Shown here in pieces: positions 55,935 through 64,000 of a stretch of DNA of 64,000 nt (position 1 is the first letter of the stretch; the number at the start of each line of letters is the position of its first letter). Below the pieces are notes generated by a model, which saw only the letters and a list, made by a program, of their open reading frames with translations, was not told the origin of the DNA and ran no database searches. A program made the position numbers and the translations under genes. Source of the stretch: Doryteuthis pealeii (Eukaryota; Mollusca; Cephalopoda; Myopsida; Loliginidae); NCBI GenBank assembly GCA_023376005.1, contig CM042151.1:78688944-78752943 (forward strand). The letters run 5' to 3'.

Positions 55935-57699
55935 CATGAACACCAGCAGTATCAAATACTTTGTATTCATAAGGGTTAGGTTTAGGCCTAATCAGTAGTT
56001 TTCTGGCATCTAATGCTATTCATATGTAAAATGTGATTCTAATAATATCACCTCTTGCATGCTATTGTACATTAGTATCGATTATATTTTATGTAGTAGA
56101 CAGGACTACCAATCTAATTCAAAAGGAAAAAAAATCAATTTAATTTCTATTCTAAGAAAAATCCCTAATGCATGGAGTTCTTCTGAATGGAAAGCAAGCA
56201 AAAATCATTAAAGAAAAAAAATTATTTGTGAATTTTTATAAATTAGGGTCATATAATGTCACTTGTTCATTAAATTTTTTCAGTGAAAAAATAAACACAC
56301 ACACCTTCCCCCAACAAAAAAAAAAATAGCAAAGTAAAAGAAATATTCCATAAATCCACTTAAAGATAATAGTTTATGAATAAAAAATGAGCACCTTGCA
56401 ATAAGGGGAATCACTGGAAATTCTTCAAACATCAACAAAAATAAACTAATGCAGCTAATTCTAATAAAAATCTTTAGTATATGATAGGCACTTCCAGAAG
56501 GTTGGCTCATTTTCATTTTAAAAACGAATCCAAAATGAATTAAATTGATTATTTAAGGTCAAATTTTTGTTGCTAAGTAAAAAAGTAGTAAATAATGGGC
56601 ATCAGTAAAAACAAATGCAAAATAATATTTACATATTTAATTTATCTCTAATATATTTTGAAATTGAATTAACTTTACTTCCCTTACGTTGTAAAAAAAA
56701 ATGTTATTAAAAGTTAAAAAAAAAGTTTTCTTCTCAGAAATCAATAATAAAAACATTAATACGCCTATGTACAGAAAAATAAGTAACTTTTTGATAATTT
56801 TAATCAAATGAAATATTTTTTTCAAACACACAAACAAATTAAATACTATAAAAAATTCATATGGGTTTGTTTACTACAGAATTGAAGCAGGAAACTATGG
56901 AGGCCCAAATTTAAATAAAGAAAAAAATACTAAAAATCAGGGAATTATCTGATTTTAATAAAAATTTTAATCAAATTACTGAATCGTTTCAATCAAATTG
57001 ATTAAATGGAAATAAATCAAAAATATTACTGTTAGAGTAATCCATAAGTAAATTCTCAAACAATAATTTATCTTGCTCATTAATAGATAAATTTCATTTG
57101 AAATATGAAATATCCAATTTTAAGTTTTAAATTTCACATTTTTAGATTCTAAGAAGAAATTTTTTATTTTAATAACAAACCTACTTCATTTTTATCTAAT
57201 AATTTTTGGAGAAGAAACAACTTTATTTTTATCTGTAAATTTTTGGAGAGAAAACTCAATCGAAAAGTTTAGACCCCCACCCTTTTAGACAGAACAAATA
57301 TCTATGTATAATTTTTTCACTGATAATCTAAAAGAAAAAATGTTATTCATATACAACAGACGGTAAAAAAAAATATCTATCTATCTACCTTGGTCATCTC
57401 TTTATTATCTATTTCTTTTTTAATTGTCTTGTTTTTAATTAAATAAACAAGAATATGGACAAAAAAAGAAGCGACCTCCCCCAAATACATACTTGTCGAA
57501 ATATCTATCTATCTCAGTCTGTTTCAAAACTCTAAACAAGAAATATGACAAATTTCTATAAATAAACAAGAATTACAACAAAAAAAGAAAAATAAAGGTT
57601 AATTTATGAGTGTTTAATGTTTTTTCTTCAATTGGAAAAAAATTTTTTCAAGAAAATATTAATTTTTCTGCAAGTTTCATTGTGTTTAAATATGGGGGT

Positions 57700-60240
57700 G
57701 GGGGAAAATTTCACGGGCAGGTAAAATAGGTGGTACCTATTGTTATCTATCTATCTATCTACATCTCAGTCTATTCAAAAACTGTCCATCTTCGTATCTA
57801 TATCTATTAAATACTAACATTTTCTTTTATTACGCATAAATTACGATAAATAAACCAGAATTACGGACAAATCACGATAAATAAACCAGAATTACGACAA
57901 ATTCCTATAAATAAACAAGAATTAAGAGGAAAATGACCCCCCCCCCTCTAAAATACATTTAACGCCCTAAGTTGTTGTTTCTTTCAAGTAGCACCACTGA
58001 GATGACATAGCTGGGGTCGTTTATTTTAAAATTCACCGGGCAGCAATTCGGAGGCAGGGGACCGGGACGCACTTCCTCATAAATTACCCAAAAAATTTTT
58101 TTAAGAAATTTTTCAATCTTTTGTGTGCTTAAATACTTTTATTTTCTGCGTGAAAATAAATTAAATATTTTCTTTTTTTCTGCGTCAAAAAATATGAAAT
58201 TTTAGAATTCAGGTGAACTAAAAAGTTGGTCCATCTGAGCTCGATTAGTATTTTTTAAAAGAATTTGTAATTTTTATTGTTGAATAGTAATGTGTGATTC
58301 TTCTAGAATATACAGAAGAGCAAAACTGACATATTGTTTTGTTTTTTATACAAAGAGACGAGACACTTCTCAGTATCCAAAGTTTGTTTTGCTTAGCGTA
58401 AAAAATTATTTTATTTTAACTTTATTGACCAATTAGAATAAAAAAGTATATATTGATAATTTTAGCAGTTTTTCTCTTTTAGAAAAAATATTCAAATTTT
58501 CATTTTATTTTCGATTTTAAACATTATACTAAAACGAACACATTTTTTTAACGTCATTTCACTGTGAAATTTTAATATTAAATTTTTGCAAGTTTTTATT
58601 TATTTTTAATAGTAAAATTTTAATATTAAAGTTTTCAAAGATTTTATTCATTTTAATAGTAAATTTTGGCTAAAAAAAGTATGACCGTTACATCCATCCG
58701 TACATAGACGCATAACCGTAAGAGGGTAATAATATGTATTTTTTATGTCTAAATTTGTGATCTGAAAATTACCTTTCACATGTAATGCGGATAGGTTTGT
58801 TTATTTTTTAAGATAACGATGCAATTTTACCAATCGGATAATTTGATCTTTGAATTAACTATTTTTCTTTGTACGCACTTTTAATTGTTTTTTACGAGAT
58901 TTTTGATTAAACAAAGTTCGGAAATATATTTCCATTTTATTCAGGATGGCCTAAACTGATCAATTGGGGTCCCTACTGTTATATAGAAAATAACTACCGA
59001 AAATCGAAAAATAAAATGTAAAAAAAAAAAAAAAAAAATTTTAATTTTGGGGATTTCTTTTTTACTCATTTCGATAATTTATTTAATGGCTATTATTTTG
59101 TAAAGAAAAAGAATATACCTCGAGTTTTTTCTGCTTAAAAAGGGAGGGGGTACATTTTCAATCGAGTTTTTCTTCAAAAACGTATACTTTTTTTTCCAAA
59201 AAAAATAAGGGTTGCATTAAGTAGATATTTATTTTTAGAATCTAAAAATATAACATTTTAACTTAAAATCCGAATATTTATTTTAAATGATTATTAATTT
59301 TTCATAGCAAAAAATACTAAATTAGTATTGAATAAAATAACTGATGCATTATAAAATTTCATTAAATGTTAAATCAATACTGAAAATTTCATTAAAATCG
59401 GATAATTACCTGATTTTGGTAAATTTTTTGCAATCAGGAATCTGTTACATAAAATTGTAAACAAGCACTTTAAAACCATCGAAAAAGAGACAGAATGGCG
59501 GATTGCGTCGAAATTGACTAAAACAAATCCCTTTAAATGTATTAAAAGTAAACTGCATATGTAAATGATATTTTTTTTTTAATTATGGTCATTATGTTAC
59601 TACTTATCGATTTAGACAAAGTTTGACCTTTAGATAATAGATTTAATTATTTTTAATTCGCTTTAAAACTCGTAGTATCCTCGAGTATTTTTTGCCAGTC
59701 CCTAGTTTTTTCCTATTTCAATGCAACATTATGAATGAAGAGGCAGAAGGAGAATTTATCATTCACATGAAAATAAAGAGAACATTACTTACTTTTTTTT
59801 TCATAACTTTCGTTTGTGCTATCTTCTTTAGACAATACGACATTAGAAAAGGAATAAATAATACATTTTAAATAATGTAATCAGAAATTTGTTGGGGATT
59901 TTTCTTCCAAAGTAAGCAACGGTTCAAGACAAGAAAACCAAACGCACGATGAATATCAAAGGGAGGTAATTAGCAGAAACATTACTAAATTAAACGGAAT
60001 CCCATAATTTTCAGAATTTGGAGGAAAAAATGTTTTTTTAAAACACATCATCTTTTATTGCTTTCAAAAATTTTTTCAAAATAAAGTAAGTACTGAATGC
60101 CTCATTCTTTGAGCTCTTTTAAGTCAAAGTTGGATGAATTGGGGAAAGAAAATAAATATTGAGTGGAAATAAGATTAAATGTTTTAAAATATAGTTATTT
60201 ACTAAGCTTAGCTTAGATGTGGCACAAGGCCAGAAGCATG
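57700..60240. repeat. Right-arm mirror of 51,520-54,060
   Basis: Carries the minisatellite, GC-richer block, TAGGTACCACC element and family C copy in reverse order. No gene. Confidence 0.85.
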
Positions 60241-60315
60241 GGGCGCCTAATGAGAATCGAACTCAAATAACAATGGTCTGCGAATCTAGCTTGCTAACCA
60301 CTACACCACGTGCTG
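60240..60315 (-). repeat. tRNA-like SINE head (mirror)
   Basis: Counterpart of 51,447-51,515. Confidence 0.65.
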
Positions 60316-60387
60316 GTATCAAACTAGGAAACTTGCAATTCCTAGGTAAATTCTTATTGACTGAGTAAAACTGGCCCAAGAAATTTG

Positions 60388-60819
60388 GGCTGAACTTGCA
60401 CAAAGGTTGTCAAAAATTAGAGTGACCCAGAAAAAAACCGAACCACAAATTTTGTAATAAAACTGTTAATCTTAACTATGGGGGTCTAGGGTTAGGGTTA
60501 GGGTGGGGTTAGGGTTAGATTAGAATTAGGGTTTGGGGGTTAGTTTAATGGGAAAATGAATAAATAATTTTGGTTTCTGTTTTTTCTGGGTCACCCTGTA
60601 TTACCGGTGACCCAGAAAAAACAGAACCCACAAATTTTGTAATAAAACTGTTAATTTTAACTATGGGGGTTTAGGGTTAGGGGTTAGAGTTAGGCTTAGG
60701 GGTTATGGTTAGCATTGGTGTTGGGGTTTAAGGTTAGTTTACTGGGAAAATAAAAAAATAATTTGGGTTCTGTTTTTTCTGGATCACCCTAATTTGATAC
60801 CTTTGTGCAAGTTCATCCC
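60388..60819. mobile_element. GGCTGAAC element (mirror copy)
   Basis: Flanked by GAAATTTG on both sides. Two TTAGGG-rich units on this strand. Confidence 0.85.
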
Positions 60820-60844
60820 GAAATTTGATATCTCTCTGATAAAT

Positions 60845-61985
60845 AAAATGAGAATTATTTATATTTCTGCTTGAAGGTTATAAATGCATGTATCGAATAA
60901 GATTCGATAATTTATAGAAAATAATCTTGACAAGAAAATCCCGCAAAGGATGGCTCGCTATGCAGAACACCGTACAGACTGTTTTGACTTTATTAAGTCT
61001 CTTCAGCGATGTATACTAACGACACAGGAATCGAAACCCGGACTTCACAGGCATAGTCAGAGACCATTATCCGTTCACATAGCGAACAATCCCTGCGAAA
61101 TTAACCTTGTCAATGCATGATACTATTACACGCCCCTACCATAGAGGCAGTAGACGTTTATTTTAGTAAACAAAACGGCCGTTACTCTTCGGGAAGTGAA
61201 TAAGATTTTTGATGTATGTTTTTTTATAGAAGCAAGTTGAATAAATTATTATTTATATTTCTGCTTGAAGGCAATGCATCGCAGGGATTGTCGGCTATGT
61301 ACTGGCCCGAACGTATATGGTCTCTGACTATGCCTGTGAAGTCCCGGTTTCCGATTCCTGTCGGAGGGGAGTCGTCATCGCTGAATTAATAAAGTCGAAA
61401 CAGTCTGTACGGTGTTCTGCATAGCGAGCCATCCTTCGGGATTTTCTTGTCAAGATTATTTTCTATAATTATCGCTTATTCGATACATGCATTTAATTGC
61501 CTTCAAGCCAGAAATATAAATAAATAATTTATTCAACTTGCTTCTAAAAAAAACATACATCCAAAAATCTTATTCACTTCGCCGAAGAGCTAACGGCCGT
61601 GTTTGTTTACTAAATAAACGAATGGTAGGGGCGTGTAATAGTATCATCATTGACAAAGGTTAATTTCGCAGGGATTGTTCGCTATGTACCGGCGGAGAAC
61701 GGATATGGTCTCTGACTATGCCTGTGAACCCGGTTTCGATTCCCTGTCGGAGGGGAGTCGTTAGTATACATCGCTGAAGCAGACTTATAAAGTTCAAAAC
61801 AGTCTGTACGGTGTTCTGCATAGCGAGCCATCCTTTGCGGGATTTTCTTGTCAAGCATTATTTTCTATATATTATCGAATCTTATTCGATACATGCATTT
61901 ATAATTGCCTTCAAGCAGAAATATAAATAATAATTTATTCAACTTGCTTCTATAAAAAAACATACATCCAAAAATCTTAAAATGA
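60845..61985. repeat. tRNA-like cluster (mirror of 49,693-50,905)
   Basis: Units minus, plus, plus, as expected from reflection. Each shows many short deletions relative to its left-arm partner. Confidence 0.78.
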
Positions 61986-62345
61986 GAATTCTTCGAAGTC
62001 GCAGATGTGTCAGTACTACTGTGGGGTTACACAATTCAAATTCTAATGAGACGCTTGGAGAAAAAGCTAGATGGAAACTACACAAGGATGCTGCATGTCA
62101 TTTTGAACAAATCCTGGAAGCAGCACCCTTTGAAACAATAGCTGTATGGCCACTTACCTCTCATCACACAAACCATGGAAGTAAAACAATCAACGCATAA
62201 GCAACATTCACCTATGGACACGTACATAGCAAAAATATATCGACAAACTCAATGAATACCATCTAGAAGACTTTCCAAGAGCAAGAACTGATAGAAACAG
62301 AGAGAGTCAAAGGAATCCACACAATCATCTCTACCTCCTGCAATT
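61985..62345 (+). pseudogene. LINE reverse-transcriptase C-terminal fragment
   Basis: In one plus-strand frame RRLEKKLDGNYTRML (near 62,050-62,092) and then LNKSWKQHP are followed, after a one-base shift, by YGHLPLITQTM; further on LEDFPRARTDRNRESQR. This order (LDGxYTRML, LNxSWKxHP, LYGxLPPIT, LEDLPRAMxDR) is the tail after the reverse-transcriptase domain in a widespread class of invertebrate LINE ORF2 proteins. The upstream domain is absent, and frames are interrupted, so it is a dead 5'-truncated copy. The continuous 72-codon frame beginning 61,982 is the wrong frame for the protein. Confidence 0.72.
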
Positions 62346-62534
62346 GCTTTGAAAACATTCATTGAGGCTATATAATATTTCAATGCATACTAATGGCCTG
62401 ACTACATCTCTTCTCCCCTCACATATTGATAAAGATGAGAGTAAATTAGGCTCTGTAGCCTTTTTATATATTTACCCAACCTTTCAGTTATTGGCAGGAT
62501 GTGATACAGTGTAATGTTTTGAAAGGAGTAAAGC

Positions 62535-62757
62535 TGGTTTGAATTTAGAGTTTTCCTTCTCCTAAGCTGGTTGTATAAGGCTAAAGATCCCAGTCTACCC
62601 TACTACTTACCTATAGTTGTAGGGAGAATAAGTTGGATTCATAACTTTCCCAAAATGTTAGTGCAATGTGAAATGAAAACAGCCTCGTCCAGAATTTGAA
62701 CTCTGGTTGCTGTGTCCATTTCCTATGATAATAACTTGCACAATGAGTGCCTCCAAA
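62535..62757 (-). repeat. tRNA-derived SINE (mirror)
   Basis: Counterpart of 48,926-49,145. Confidence 0.72.
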
Positions 62758-62809
62758 TCTTGAAAATAAAAAACATCATACAAATTGCTGCAATGCTTTA
62801 TAACTGGTT

Positions 62810-63405
62810 TGGTTTGGTTTGTTTTGTTTTATGGCATATCAACCTCAGTGGGTAATTTAATGCCGACAAAGTCGTGAAATAAATTCATTCTTAATGCATA
62901 ATACAATTTTGTTTATAAACTCACGTTTTTCTATTTAACCCATAGATGGGACCCAAACAGGTACTATCACTCCGGGTCAGAGTGGACCAGGGAGCAATGT
63001 GATGAAGGGGTGCTCCACATTCCCCAAACCTCCAGAACTGGAACCTCACTATCAGGTAGAGTTTAACGTCATTCCCAGGACATGTAGACCCTCAGCCACC
63101 GCATATGATAAAAAGGGGTTGGGGCTTGCCATAAGGGCAATAGGATGGGAAAATCATATAGGTGCTAGGGCTTGACATGGCCAGCCGATTAATTGGAGAG
63201 GGCCTTTCTGACTGCGCGTCTAGCCTAAGTAAGAACCAGAGTGGAATATTGTAAGTTATGGACTGCTAAGCCACCTGGGTTCTATCTTTAAGCATCACAG
63301 GTCGCCACCCACTGCCAACAGTGGCCCCATTAGGGGAGTCTTACCCCTCTGCAGGGGTGTAGTCGGTGCATTCTAACGCCCCAGCTGACAGGGTGGCTTT
63401 ATAAT
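62810..63405 (+). repeat. Family A (mirror of 48,245-48,870)
   Basis: TTATGGCATATCAACCTCAG to AGCTGACAGGG. Confidence 0.82.
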
Positions 63406-63414
63406 TGGGATCTC

Positions 63415-63960
63415 ACCAAAACTTTAATACACTGGTTGGCTGGTTGGTTGATTGAATGGTTGGTTGGATTTTACGGCACTTCAATCCTTGTTGAGTTATT
63501 TTATGCCAAAAACATTTTGTTTTAATCCTTCTTAATGGGTAATCAAAAATTTTCTTAAAACACATTTTTTACTATTTAACCCATAGATGGGACCCTTACA
63601 GGTAGTGCACTCCAGGTTAGAATGTACTTGGGAGTTGCATGAGTACTTCACCATTAGATGCAGTTTAATGTCATACCCACAGTTTAATGTCATACCCACA
63701 GCCACCACCTTCTAGCATATATATGATAAAAGGATTGGAGTTTTGCGATAAGGGCAATACGGTAGGTACAATCATATAGGTGCTAGGGCTTGATGTGACA
63801 ATCCGACAGAGCAGAAGGGGCCTCTCCAAAGACCATCTAGCCAAAGTAAGGGCTAAAGTGGAGTGTTGCATGTCATGGATTGCTCACACACCAAGATTCC
63901 ATCCTTAAGCATTATTGGTCACCAACCATGGCTTCGAATCATTCCCAACACCAACTTACC
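63415..63960 (+). repeat. Family A, diverged (mirror of 47,700-48,235)
   Basis: Starts TTACGGCACTTCAATCC. Contains a 19-nt tandem duplication of AGTTTAATGTCATACCCAC, which is also present in the left arm (GTGGGTATGACATTAAACT twice), so it predates the copying of the arm. Confidence 0.75.
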
Positions 63961-64000
63961 TGGTTATATGTATATATATATATATTATATATATATATAC

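Larger units (their letters stand above)
47650..64000. repeat. Giant inverted repeat (palindrome 2), at least 8.1 kb arms
   Basis: AACCAGGTCAAGTTGGTGTT at about 47,690 pairs with AACACCAACTTACCTGGTTA near the window end; 49,620 pairs with 62,066, 51,364 with 60,388 and 55,770 with 55,935. Both outer ends are (TA)n, and the right arm runs off the window. Differences seen are small indels with few substitutions. Same artefact-or-real question as palindrome 1. Confidence 0.94.

Noticed and set aside
55096..56516. Mirrored hydrophobic frames near the tip of palindrome 2
   Set aside because: They share sequence only because of the palindrome; composition-driven Phe/Leu/Ile content, no domain.
61982..62200. 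72-codon frame in the right arm of palindrome 2
   Set aside because: Mostly in the wrong frame of a LINE fragment whose conserved motifs lie in a neighbouring frame.

Overview
The window is AT-rich, intron- and repeat-dominated animal DNA. Short C2H2 zinc-finger genes with a 3' splice site just before the finger exon, many degenerate tRNA-headed SINEs, mariner and hAT remnants and dense microsatellites all suggest a mollusc. A cephalopod, probably an octopod, fits best: octopus genomes are known for huge C2H2 expansions and tRNA-derived SINEs. The species call is inference. A 10-base N run at 44,891 marks a draft assembly.

Layout. (1) 1-21,173 is one giant inverted repeat: about 10.5 kb per arm around a 73-nt spacer (10,541-10,613). 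Each arm carries the same zinc-finger gene A, SINEs, a solo LTR, MITEs and a mariner remnant in mirror image. The fold lies inside a second zinc-finger gene, B. (2) 21,174-47,650 is largely single-copy. It holds the best gene, a 411-codon C2H2 protein at 31,484-32,719, with mariner and hAT deletion derivatives on both sides, several nested MITEs, two putative solo LTRs and an 880-bp element with five internal repeats rich in CCCTAA-like motifs. (3) 47,650 to the window end is a second giant inverted repeat, at least 8.1 kb per arm, with a spacer of about 165 nt at 55,771-55,934. It contains tandem copies of repeat family A, a dead LINE fragment and a cluster of tRNA-like elements in both orientations.

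Arm differences, where aligned by eye, are mostly single-base indels. In gene A the indels in the two arms fall at different places, so each arm breaks the frame differently. That looks more like two noisy passes over one molecule (a fold-back chimera in the assembly) than an old genomic duplication, but sequence alone cannot settle it.

The strongest biological signal outside the palindromes is a set of small non-autonomous elements with unrelated terminal inverted repeats. Most recognisable insertions have an 8-bp target duplication (catttttc, aatatttc, atgattat, cgatggtt, caaatttc, atttgaag), the hAT-superfamily signature. Two can be checked against uninterrupted paralogous sites inside this window. 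No transposase able to move them was found here. Apart from the three zinc-finger loci I find no convincing protein-coding gene; remaining short open frames look like chance or repeat-derived frames.
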